Below, piece by piece: positions 7,912-13,514 of a DNA stretch of 13,514 bases. The notes beneath the pieces were generated by a model. That model was not told the origin of the DNA and did not search any database. It saw only the letters and a program-made list of their open reading frames with translations. Source of the stretch: an uncultured Rhodospirillales bacterium. Its GTDB lineage: Bacteria > Pseudomonadota > Alphaproteobacteria > Rhodospirillales > Defluviicoccaceae. Numbering within the stretch: the stretch's first letter is position 1; every line of letters starts with the position of its first letter. The DNA is taken from the NCBI GenBank assembly GCA_937127205.1, contig CAKZLS010000122.1, forward strand, positions 1 through 13,514. Direction: 5' to 3'. A program made the translations under genes and the position numbers.

Positions 7912-8757
7912 TTACATTGCCGGCTTGTTGACAATGATCTCCGCGCGACGGTTCTGCGGCTCGGCCACACCGTCTCCGGTGGGAACCAGCAGCGATTCTT
8001 CACCGCGGGACTCCGCGACGATGACGCCTTGGAAGCCAGCAGCGATCAGCTGTGCGGCCACCGAGTCGGCGCGACGCTGACCCAGAGCCATGTTGTAATC
8101 CGCCGAACCAACGGTGTCGGTGTTGCCGATAACCGTGATTTCGGTGCCGGGCTCCATGGCGCCGGCGGCAGCGGAATTGACGATGTCAACAGCCTCAGGT
8201 GTCAGGTTCGACTTGGCGAAGTCGAAGAACACCAGGTAGTTACCCGGAGGCACGGCTGCGACCGGCGCGGGCGCCAAAGCAGCTTCGATCTTGGCCATGG
8301 CATCGTTAAAGTTGTCGCGGCAAAATGCCCGATCGTCTTCCTGCCAGGGCCAGTTTTCCTCGGCTTCCTGCATCCAGCAATCGAGGTTCACCTGAGCCAC
8401 AGCCGTATCGTTTGGGGCCACAGAAGCGGCGCCTTTGCTGAGAGCAGCATTAAAGCGCTGGCTGGCGGCGGAGATTTCAGCGGTGTATTCGGCCGGAATG
8501 TTCCAGCTACCCATATCCGGGGCAGGCACGTTCTCGCCTTGAGCGGCCGACATCGAGTTCATCGCAAAGCGATCGGAAGAGCGATAATCGCCTTCACCGT
8601 ACTCACGGCTCGAAACGTCGAGATACCCTTTCGACAGCTCGGCAGTGTAACCCGATCCCGACGGAGACATTTGCTTCGCCGCTTGGTTTTTGGTGCCACA
8701 GGCAGCCAAGGTAACCGCGGCGAGAGCCACCACGGAAAACTTCATAAGACTATTCAT
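7912..8757 (-). CDS. OmpA-family peptidoglycan-associated lipoprotein (paralogue 2)
   Basis: A 281-residue lipoprotein, tandem paralogue of the gene at 6809-7657. The ATG at 8757 follows a good GGGAGG Shine-Dalgarno; the frame opens 16 codons earlier but that part is not signal-like. Signal peptide MNSLMKFSVVALAAVTLAAC has lipobox TLAAC (Cys20). The N-terminal domain contains REYGEGDYRSSDRF and DCWMQEAEENWPW with Cys127 and Cys146. The OmpA-like domain contains VFFDFAKSNLTPEA, NTDTVGSADYNMALGQRRADSV (Asp214, Arg229) and NRRAEIIV. Roughly 80% of positions from residue 30 on match the paralogue; most differences lie in the N-terminal half and the linker AALAPAPVAAVPPG. With its own strong terminator and better ribosome site, it may be the more highly expressed copy. 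Likely an outer-membrane-to-wall anchor. Confidence 0.9.
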   Translation of the reverse strand: MNSLMKFSVVALAAVTLAACGTKNQAAKQMSPSGSGYTAELSKGYLDVSSREYGEGDYRSSDRFAMNSMSAAQGENVPAPDMGSWNIPAEYTAEISAASQRFNAALSKGAASVAPNDTAVAQVNLDCWMQEAEENWPWQEDDRAFCRDNFNDAMAKIEAALAPAPVAAVPPGNYLVFFDFAKSNLTPEAVDIVNSAAAGAMEPGTEITVIGNTDTVGSADYNMALGQRRADSVAAQLIAAGFQGVIVAESRGEESLLVPTGDGVAEPQNRRAEIIVNKPAM

Positions 8758-9059
8758 ACCTAAATCCTCCCTAATCCAACTCACGAACATGATCGACCAA
8801 TTCACTTATCCTTCCCTAACTGAACACTCTAACTCACGATTCAAAGTGTTCCAACAAACATCAACTTGCCAATGACAACAATGCTTGCAGCAACATCATG
8901 ATTTCTCGCCACTGCACGCAAGTACCTCAGGCAAATTTCCTCCGCCAACTGCCGGTCGAGCCTAGATAACGTGCTAAAGGTTCCAATGCGAGCTTATTTT
9001 CGGAAGCCATTCAACTCTACCTTTAGAACAACTACCGAGATCCCGCCAACTTTAGAAGT
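8758..9059. other. Intergenic region between OmpA-like paralogue 2 and Ala-rich lipoprotein
   Basis: No credible coding frame is present; the plus-strand frame starting here is the mirror of the Ala-rich gene. It holds the leader and probable promoter of the OmpA-like gene and the 3' flank of the gene at 9060. I see no strong terminator after the latter, only short TTCTAAAG-type repeats around 9020-9055. Confidence 0.4.
8826..8854 (-). promoter_or_regulatory. Candidate sigma70-like promoter of OmpA-like paralogue 2
   Basis: On the minus strand TTGGAA (8854-8849) and TAGAGT (8831-8826) are 17 nt apart, each matching consensus at four of six positions. The predicted transcript would start near 8819 and have a leader of about 60 nt. 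Reasonable but unproven. Confidence 0.35.
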
Positions 9060-9500
9060 CTACTGGGCTGCGTCCTTTACTTTGTCGGAAGCCTCGTCGG
9101 CAGCTTCTTTTGCAGCGTCTGTGGCTTCCTCAGCGGCATCCTTGGCCTCTTCGGCTGCCTCGTCAGCGGCCTCTTCGGCCTTTTCGCCCGTCGTCTTAGC
9201 GGCCTCCTTGGCGTCTTCGGCTGCCTCGTTCGCCTCGTCAGCGGCTTCCTCGGCGGCATCTTCAGCCGGATCGGTTACCTTTTTCATGGCTTCCTTGGCC
9301 GCCTCCTGCGCTTCCTCAACCTTTTGCTCAGCCGAGTCAGCGGCGTCCTTGACCGCCTCCTGGGTGTCCTGAACGGCCTCGTCGATCTTCTTGCCCGCCT
9401 TCTCGGCGGTGCCTTCGTCCTCGCAAGCACCAAGGGCGGCAGTGGAAGCAATCAGCATCGCGATACCTACGTTTCGGGCAGCATTCCAAATCTTAACCAT
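9060..9500 (-). CDS. Small Ala/Glu/Asp/Lys-rich lipoprotein with 11-residue helical repeats
   Basis: Predicted 146-residue lipoprotein. The ATG at 9500 gives the signal peptide MVKIWNAARNVGIAMLIAST... ending in LGAC (Cys26). An ATG three codons upstream (9509) is possible, but the GGGGAG site sits only about 2 nt from it. The mature chain has no Leu, Phe, Tyr, Trp, Arg or His and no second Cys. From residue 82 it reads as consecutive 11-residue units: AAEEAADEANE, AAEDAKEAAKT, TGEKAEEAADE, AAEEAKDAAEE, ATDAAKEAADE, then ASDKVKDAAQ. This resembles LEA group 3 or apolipoprotein-like amphipathic helices. Function unknown; a helical periplasmic spacer, or a membrane or desiccation protectant, is possible. 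The composition is far from its neighbours, yet the lipobox, ribosome site and regular repeats support a real gene. Confidence 0.8.
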   Translation of the reverse strand: MVKIWNAARNVGIAMLIASTAALGACEDEGTAEKAGKKIDEAVQDTQEAVKDAADSAEQKVEEAQEAAKEAMKKVTDPAEDAAEEAADEANEAAEDAKEAAKTTGEKAEEAADEAAEEAKDAAEEATDAAKEAADEASDKVKDAAQ

Positions 9501-10026
9501 TGAACTCATCTCTCCCCAGTGATCGTGTACTCGATGTATGTATTACTTGCCTGGTACCATAATAGATAAAACGCGCCACCTAGATGGCCAGTCTTTGACG
9601 TAGTGTAACGCACGAAGGAAAGGAACGGCAGCGGCACCACCCTGATCCCTTCAAATCAATCTCTAAAAGCCACTTACGTGGCGTGGATACCACAGCATAA
9701 TAGGGTTTTGTAAAGCGTAATTGGCAGTTTGCCGTCACTAAAAACCGAAAAATTGACTTTTTTTACGGCTTATGTTGCTCCAAAGACACTATAGTTGGCA
9801 ATCATGAGACGATGGGCTTTCGGGGCGCGGTTCCGATTGTGGCCGGATGAAAAGACTTTGTTTTTGCGACAGCCAGTGTTGAACATTGCATGAAATATTT
9901 TGTCGATGCGGGGCGTGTCTCAGTGGTGCGGCTACCTTTACTCCTGCGTTGCAAAGTTTTGTGGCGGGCACCGCCGCTTATCCGCTATAATTTTGAGGAC
10001 AATAGACATAGCAAGAGTGTTTCGGG
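9501..10026. other. AT-richer intergenic region without a credible gene
   Basis: No frame on either strand has family-like content; short frames at 9789-10242 on the minus strand lack ribosome sites. Visible elements: a TATTAT box (minus, 9564-9559) about 55 nt before the Ala-rich gene; a small hairpin GCCAC-4 nt-GTGGC (9669-9682) followed on the minus strand by TTTT; a second TATTAT box (9702-9697); an imperfect A/T-rich inverted repeat (9745-9768); and TATAAT at 9986-9991 before the pentapeptide gene. A small RNA cannot be excluded, but I see no recognisable one. Confidence 0.4.
9986..9991 (+). promoter_or_regulatory. Perfect -10 box upstream of the pentapeptide-repeat gene
   Basis: A consensus TATAAT ends 35 nt before the GTG start, placing transcription start around 9998 with a leader of about 29 nt. 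No good -35 hexamer lies at 16-18 nt; the closest matches (TTGTGG, TTGCAA) are too far upstream. It may depend on an activator. Confidence 0.35.
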
Positions 10027-10635
10027 GTGTCGAACGACATGAACAATGACGACGTAAAGCAAGGTCTTCGCGAAAAAAAGACGCAGGTACCGCTCCAGAC
10101 TGCGGAAAGCGGTTGCCACGAAGTATCCAAGGCAAGGCTCAAGTCGATCATTCAACGCCATGAGGCCTGGGTGGGCTCCGGTTGGGAAATGGGAAAGAAG
10201 GCGGATCTTCATCGGGCTGACCTGCATCGCTCCGATCTCCATGGGGCGCTATTGCCGGACGCCGATCTTCACCGAGCCGACCTGCATGGAGCCGATCTTA
10301 AAGATGCCGACCTCGACGGCGCCGATTTGCACCAAGCCGACCTTCACCGGGCCGATCTTCATGGTGCGGAACTTCGCTGGGCCGATCTTCACGACGCCGA
10401 TCTCCATAATGCTGATCTAAGCGGCGCGATCCTGCGCGACGCCGACCTTCATCGCGCCGATCTTCACGGCGCCGACCTGCACAAGACGGATTTGACGGAT
10501 ACGGATCTGCGGGGAGCCGACCTCAGTGGGACCAAGGGACTTACGGAGGCGCAACTTAAGGGTGCCTGCGGCGATCCGAACACCAAACTTCCCCGGCACC
10601 TGAGCAGCCGAGCGCTTCACCAAGACGGCGATTAA
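10027..10635 (+). CDS. Pentapeptide-repeat protein with histidine ladders
   Basis: A 202-residue protein with no signal peptide or membrane segment, so probably cytoplasmic. Start is GTG at 10027; ATG four codons on (10039) is the alternative, and neither has a strong ribosome site. Residues 1-58 are a polar N-terminal region. Residues 59-168 are 22 uninterrupted pentapeptide repeats, A-D-L-x-x, predicted to fold as a right-handed quadrilateral beta-helix of about 5.5 turns with Leu at every core position. Thirteen repeats have His after the Leu. Numbered in turns of 20 residues, His is invariant at 62/82/102/122/142 and 67/87/107/127/147, present at 72/112/152, and absent from the fourth face. 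A short tail (169-202) follows. Some pentapeptide proteins (Qnr, MfpA) mimic DNA and bind gyrase, but most have no known role. It ends 10 nt from convergent xth. Confidence 0.88.
   Translation: MSNDMNNDDVKQGLREKKTQVPLQTAESGCHEVSKARLKSIIQRHEAWVGSGWEMGKKADLHRADLHRSDLHGALLPDADLHRADLHGADLKDADLDGADLHQADLHRADLHGAELRWADLHDADLHNADLSGAILRDADLHRADLHGADLHKTDLTDTDLRGADLSGTKGLTEAQLKGACGDPNTKLPRHLSSRALHQDGD
10201..10530 (+). repeat. 60-bp tandem repeat array inside the pentapeptide gene
   Basis: Five in-frame 60-bp units (10201-10500) plus a half unit (10501-10530). Each unit encodes four pentapeptides, which is one predicted beta-helix turn. Units begin GC(G/C)GA(T/C)(C/T)T and share strong similarity, but they differ at many third codon positions (GAT/GAC, CTT/CTG/CTC/TTG, CAT/CAC), so the array is old rather than freshly amplified. 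Confidence 0.85.
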
Positions 10636-10645
10636 CAGTGTCGCG

Positions 10646-11434
10646 TCACATCGGCGCCCTGATTTCGCACCAAACAGGCGTATGATCGGACGCCTTTTCC
10701 CAGCCTCTCGGGTCGCGGTCTATTCCGGCACCGTCCAGGCGATCGGCCGCTTGCGGCGAGAGCAGCAGGTGGTCGATGCGAAGTCCGCGATCGCCGTCCC
10801 ATGCACCGCCGCGATAGTCCCACCAGGTGTACCGCCCGGTTTCCGGTGAAACGGCGCGGAGCGAGTCGGTCAATCCCAGGTGAATGATCTTGCGGTAGGC
10901 AGCCCGTGTTTCCGGCCGGCATAGTGCGTCATCGCGCCAGCGCTCCGGAGCATAAACGTCGCCGTCGTCGGGAGCGACGTTATAGTCGCCGCCAAGAACA
11001 AACACATCCTCCGACGCCAGCAGTGATTTCACGTGGTCATAAAGTCGTGCCATCCACGTCAGCTTATAGGTGAACTTGTCGCCATCCACCGGGTTACCGT
11101 TGGGCAAATAGATCGACGCCACGCGAATGTGACCGGTGTATGCCTCTAGATACCGGGCCTGAACGTCCAAGGGGTCGCCGGGGAGCGCCGTCTCGATGAC
11201 ATCAATGGGGCGCTTCGACAAGACCGCTACACCATTATATGTCTTCTGCCCGGAAATCGCCCAATTGTAGCCAAGGTCGCCAATTTCCAGTCCCGGAAAC
11301 GTATCGTCGGTGGATTTCGTTTCCTGCAGAAGCACAATGTCCGGCGCTGCGTCCCCAAGCCATTTCAGGACATGCGGTAACCGCGCCTTGATCGAGTTGA
11401 CGTTCCAAGTGGCGATCTTGATGGAGGATGTCAC
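10646..11434 (-). CDS. xth: Exonuclease III (AP endonuclease family)
   Basis: A 262-residue member of the EEP/ExoIII fold family. It cleaves DNA at abasic sites and removes blocked 3' ends in base-excision repair. Catalytic and metal-binding landmarks are intact: Asn11 (WNVNSI), Glu38 (LLQETK), Tyr109 (IYLPNG), Asp150 and Asn152 (GGDYNVAP), Asp221 (LRIDHLL) and Asp250-His251 (SDHTPV). TYNGVAVLSK and the DYRGGAWDGDRGLRIDH loop are typical of the XthA branch. The start is GTG at 11434, six nt after the erpA stop and with no strong ribosome site, so it is probably translated by coupling from erpA. Length matches E. coli XthA (268). No anomalies. Confidence 0.95.
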   Translation of the reverse strand: MTSSIKIATWNVNSIKARLPHVLKWLGDAAPDIVLLQETKSTDDTFPGLEIGDLGYNWAISGQKTYNGVAVLSKRPIDVIETALPGDPLDVQARYLEAYTGHIRVASIYLPNGNPVDGDKFTYKLTWMARLYDHVKSLLASEDVFVLGGDYNVAPDDGDVYAPERWRDDALCRPETRAAYRKIIHLGLTDSLRAVSPETGRYTWWDYRGGAWDGDRGLRIDHLLLSPQAADRLDGAGIDRDPRGWEKASDHTPVWCEIRAPM

Positions 11435-11440
11435 AGAGCT

Positions 11441-11797
11441 TCAGACGGAGAACGAGGAGCCACAGCCGCAAGTTGACGACGCATTTGGGTTCTTGATCGA
11501 GAAATACGATCCGATCAGGTCCTCGACGAAATCGACTTCGGAGTCCTTGAGAAGGTCCAGGGACACCTCGTCAATGACCACCTCAATGCCGTCGCGCTCG
11601 AAAACGCGATCGTCTTCGTTGCGCTGATTGTCGAGACTAAAGCCGTACTGAAAGCCTGAACATCCGCCCCCTGAAACAGCCACCCGGAACACCAGATTGT
11701 CGTCGCCTTCGTCGGCAATCAATTTGGCGATTCGCTTGGCCGCGTTTTCAGAGATGCCGATCACAGCCTTTTCGTTGGTCGCCATGTCTTGCGGCAT
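11441..11797 (-). CDS. erpA: Iron-sulfur cluster insertion protein ErpA (HesB/IscA family)
   Basis: A 118-residue A-type carrier that accepts Fe-S clusters from the assembly scaffold and passes them to target proteins. The three conserved cysteines are present: Cys46 in GGGCSGFQYGF and Cys110/Cys112 in the C-terminal STCGCGSSFSV. The ATG at 11797 is preceded by GGAAGGA at good distance; an in-frame ATG four codons later is less likely. The SSTCGCGSSF ending fits ErpA/IscA proteins and the gene setting fits ErpA, though the exact A-type subclass is a family-level judgement. It leads a two-gene unit with xth and is divergent from the dGTPase gene. Confidence 0.92.
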   Translation of the reverse strand: MPQDMATNEKAVIGISENAAKRIAKLIADEGDDNLVFRVAVSGGGCSGFQYGFSLDNQRNEDDRVFERDGIEVVIDEVSLDLLKDSEVDFVEDLIGSYFSIKNPNASSTCGCGSSFSV

Positions 11798-11847
11798 GTC
11801 CGTTCCTTCCGCCGTTCGAACTCATAAAAAAGCCCAGTAGAGCTTTA

Positions 11848-11877
11848 CTTATGTAGTGGTTGCCGGGTGCTTGTCAA
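11848..11877 (-). promoter_or_regulatory. Candidate erpA-xth promoter
   Basis: A perfect -35 TTGACA (11877-11872, minus strand) is followed after 18 nt by CATAAG (11853-11848), four of six matches to the -10 consensus. The predicted leader is about 45 nt. A small AAAGC/GCTTT hairpin with a following T6 run (11826-11846, minus) lies in that leader and could act as a weak attenuator. Confidence 0.45.
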
Positions 11878-11888
11878 ACCCCTACGGT
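11860..11888 (+). promoter_or_regulatory. Candidate dgt promoter overlapping the divergent erpA promoter
   Basis: TTGCCG (11860-11865) and TACGGT (11883-11888) have a 17-nt spacer. The match is weak (four and three of six). If real, it overlaps the -35 region of the erpA promoter, so the two directions would compete for polymerase. Confidence 0.2.
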
Positions 11889-11952
11889 GGGTGTGCGGAG
11901 ACTGCCGGAAACCTTCGTTGCCTGAAGCAATGGCGATGGTTACCCTCCGTCC

Positions 11953-13134
11953 ATGACTGCCATGGAGAACTTGGCGCCGTGGGCCTGCAGACCCGCCGAG
12001 AGCCGCGGCCGCCTTTACCCTGAAAAAGAGAGCGATACGCGGACCTGTTTCCAGCGTGACCGCGACCGCATTATCCACTCGGCCGCGTTCCGCAGGCTGG
12101 AATACAAGACCCAAGTGTTCGTCAATCATGAAGGCGACTTTTTCCGGACACGCTTGACCCATAGCCTCGAGGTTTCGCAGATCGCCCGATCCATGTGCCG
12201 CAGTCTCAACCTCAACGAGGATTTGGCGGAGGCTTTGGCGCTGGCGCATGATCTCGGCCACCCGCCGTTCGGCCATGCCGGCGAGGATGCCTTGCGCGAC
12301 ACGATGCAACCTTACGAGGGCTTCGATCACAACGCGCAGAGCCTGCGGATCGTGACTTGCCTGGAGCGGCGCTATGCCGAGTTCGACGGCCTGAACCTGA
12401 CGTGGGAGACGCTGGAAGGCGTGGTCAAGCACAATGGGCCGCTGGTGGGGCCGGGGATCGACCGGCAGCTGCCGCAGGCCATCATGGAATATGGCGCCGG
12501 CCACGACCTCGAGTTGGATACCTTTGCCAGTGCGGAAGCGCAGGTGGCGTCACTGTCCGATGACATTGCCTACAACAATCACGATATCGACGACGGGCTG
12601 CGGGCCGGCCTGTTCACCGTCGACGACCTTAGAGGCGTACCTCTGGTAGGGCCTGTGTTCGAGGAGGTGAGGCAAAAGTACCCGGGGTTGGAAACGTCGC
12701 GGCTGATTCACGAATCGGTGCGTCATCTGATCGGCCATATGGTCAACGACCTGGTGGACGAAACCAGGCGCCGCCTTGAGGCGGCAAATCCGACGTCCCC
12801 GGAGGATATAAGGTGTTCCGGCGGCCCAATGGTTGCATTTTCGGACGAAATGCAGGCAAACGATCGTGCACTGAAGGATTTTCTGTTCGAAAACATGTAC
12901 CGGCACTACAAGCTCAACCGCATGACCAGTAAGGCACGACGTCTCGTAAAGGATCTTTTCCAATTGCTTGTCCAAGAACCTGAATGCTTGCCTACCGAAT
13001 GGCGCCGCCGGGCCGGCGCGCCGAACTCCGTTGAAACCGCTCGTACGGTCGCTGACTATGTGGCGGGCATGACGGACCGCTACGCGTCCGATGAATACCG
13101 CCGCCTGTTCGACGTTCAGTCGAGGATTTCATGA
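11953..13134 (+). CDS. dgt: Deoxyguanosinetriphosphate triphosphohydrolase-like protein (HD domain)
   Basis: A 393-residue HD-superfamily hydrolase that, by family, converts dGTP or other dNTPs to nucleoside plus triphosphate. Landmarks: SRGRLYPE near the N-terminus, RDRDRIIHSAAFRRLEYKTQVF, the first metal His70 in RTRLTH, the HD pair His99-Asp100 in LAHDLGHPPFGHAGEDAL, and SLSDDIAYNNHDIDDGLRAG with the later metal Asp (about 203). Length suits the shorter 'dGTPase-like type 2' proteins rather than the ~505-residue E. coli Dgt. The ATG at 11953 has no obvious ribosome site; a second ATG (11962) before ENLAPWACRP is possible. The stop overlaps the argS start as ATGA, so the two are translationally coupled. 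Confidence 0.92.
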   Translation: MTAMENLAPWACRPAESRGRLYPEKESDTRTCFQRDRDRIIHSAAFRRLEYKTQVFVNHEGDFFRTRLTHSLEVSQIARSMCRSLNLNEDLAEALALAHDLGHPPFGHAGEDALRDTMQPYEGFDHNAQSLRIVTCLERRYAEFDGLNLTWETLEGVVKHNGPLVGPGIDRQLPQAIMEYGAGHDLELDTFASAEAQVASLSDDIAYNNHDIDDGLRAGLFTVDDLRGVPLVGPVFEEVRQKYPGLETSRLIHESVRHLIGHMVNDLVDETRRRLEAANPTSPEDIRCSGGPMVAFSDEMQANDRALKDFLFENMYRHYKLNRMTSKARRLVKDLFQLLVQEPECLPTEWRRRAGAPNSVETARTVADYVAGMTDRYASDEYRRLFDVQSRIS

Positions 13135-13514
13135 ACCTTTTTCGGCACTTTCAGGGCGAACTCCTGCGCACGGTCGAAGACCTCGTGTCCGAGGGACAGC
13201 TGCCGCCCGGTCTGGACACGGGCCGGCTTTCCGTGGAGCCGCCCCGCGACCCGTCGCACGGTGATCTCACCACCAACGCCGCCATGATCCTGGCACGCCC
13301 GGCGAAATCCAAGCCCCGTGAGCTGGCGACGCTCATCGCCGGTCGGCTGATGAATGTCGATTCTGTGGAAACCGCGGAAATTGCCGGTCCCGGCTTTATC
13401 AATCTGCGGCTCGCGGATGCCTACTGGCATGCTCGCCTGGGCGAAATTCTCGCCGCTGGCGAAGCCTATGGTGACTCCGATGCCGGCGACGGCCACCCGG
13501 CGAACGTGGAGTAT
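13131..13514 (+). CDS. argS: Arginyl-tRNA synthetase, N-terminal part (runs off the window)
   Basis: 128 codons are visible, open to the right edge. The protein starts MNLFRHFQGELLRTVEDLV and contains the Arg-tRNA-synthetase N-terminal (Add-1) domain with VEPPRDPSHGDLTTNAAMILA and ETAEIAGPGFINLRLA, the region that contacts the tRNA D-loop. The window ends at NVEY, immediately before the place where family members have the SANPTGPLHVGH segment of the class I catalytic domain, so active-site residues are not visible. The enzyme charges tRNA-Arg in the cytoplasm. Its ATG overlaps the dGTPase stop codon; this dgt-argS pairing is common in alphaproteobacteria. Confidence 0.94.
   Translation, partial: MNLFRHFQGELLRTVEDLVSEGQLPPGLDTGRLSVEPPRDPSHGDLTTNAAMILARPAKSKPRELATLIAGRLMNVDSVETAEIAGPGFINLRLADAYWHARLGEILAAGEAYGDSDAGDGHPANVEY

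Noticed and set aside
8971..9372. Plus-strand frame rich in Ala and Ser (ASSAASFAAS pattern)
   Set aside because: It is the mirror of the Ala/Glu-rich lipoprotein gene; biased GCC/GAG codons keep the opposite strand open. It has no signal peptide, domain or ribosome site.
9753..9781. TTGACT as a -35 box in the intergenic gap
   Set aside because: No -10-like hexamer lies 16-18 nt downstream; it falls within an A/T-rich inverted repeat.
10201..10530. Regular 60-bp repeats that could suggest a CRISPR-like or satellite array
   Set aside because: Units are contiguous with no spacers, stay in one reading frame, and encode canonical pentapeptide repeats with third-position variation.
10417..10623. 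Minus-strand frame opposite the pentapeptide repeats
   Set aside because: It arises from the same repeats read backwards (QIRIRQIRLVQVGAVKIGAMK); no independent support.
1..13514. tRNA, rRNA, insertion sequences, phage or defence genes
   Set aside because: I saw no cloverleaf-like tRNA, no rRNA segments, no transposase or integrase motifs and no terminal inverted repeats on reading both strands by eye; a covariance or profile scan could still find something small.

Overview
The window looks like chromosomal DNA of a G+C-rich Gram-negative bacterium, most likely an alphaproteobacterium. Reasons: the dgt-argS pair with translational overlap, erpA and an exonuclease III gene arranged divergently from it, OmpA-family lipoproteins with a CWMQEAEEN-type N-terminal domain, and clear lipoprotein signal peptides. 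I ran no searches; family names rest on motifs and remembered homologues.

Layout. (1) 1-881, +: the 3' end of a large repetitive surface or secreted protein with Calx-beta-like repeats and a C-terminal DUF4114-type domain. (2) 1020-6590, -: a complete dipeptide ABC transporter operon in the order dppA-dppB-dppC-dppD-dppF. The last four genes are tightly packed or overlapping. dppA is set apart by an 84-nt gap holding a strong stem-loop, which probably lets the binding protein be made in excess. (3) 6809-9500, -: three single-gene envelope units. Two are paralogous OmpA-like lipoproteins (roughly 80% identical by hand alignment), the upstream one ending in a textbook Rho-independent terminator. 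The third is a small Ala/Glu/Lys/Asp lipoprotein built of 11-residue helical repeats. (4) 9501-10026: an AT-richer stretch without a credible gene. (5) 10027-10635, +: a pentapeptide-repeat protein whose histidines line up as ladders on the predicted beta-helix. (6) 10646-11797, -: erpA followed 6 nt later by xth (exonuclease III). (7) 11953-13514, +: a dGTPase-family HD hydrolase overlapping the start of argS, which runs off the window.

Most of the window is conserved housekeeping or transport. DppA in the periplasm hands peptides to the DppB/DppC channel driven by DppD/DppF. ErpA delivers Fe-S clusters, Xth repairs abasic and oxidised DNA, and the dGTPase homologue acts on the dNTP pool. 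The accessory part is 6809-10635, where repeat-built envelope proteins and the histidine-patterned pentapeptide protein sit. The most notable signal is that five exact 20-residue units in the pentapeptide protein put histidine at the same two positions of every unit.
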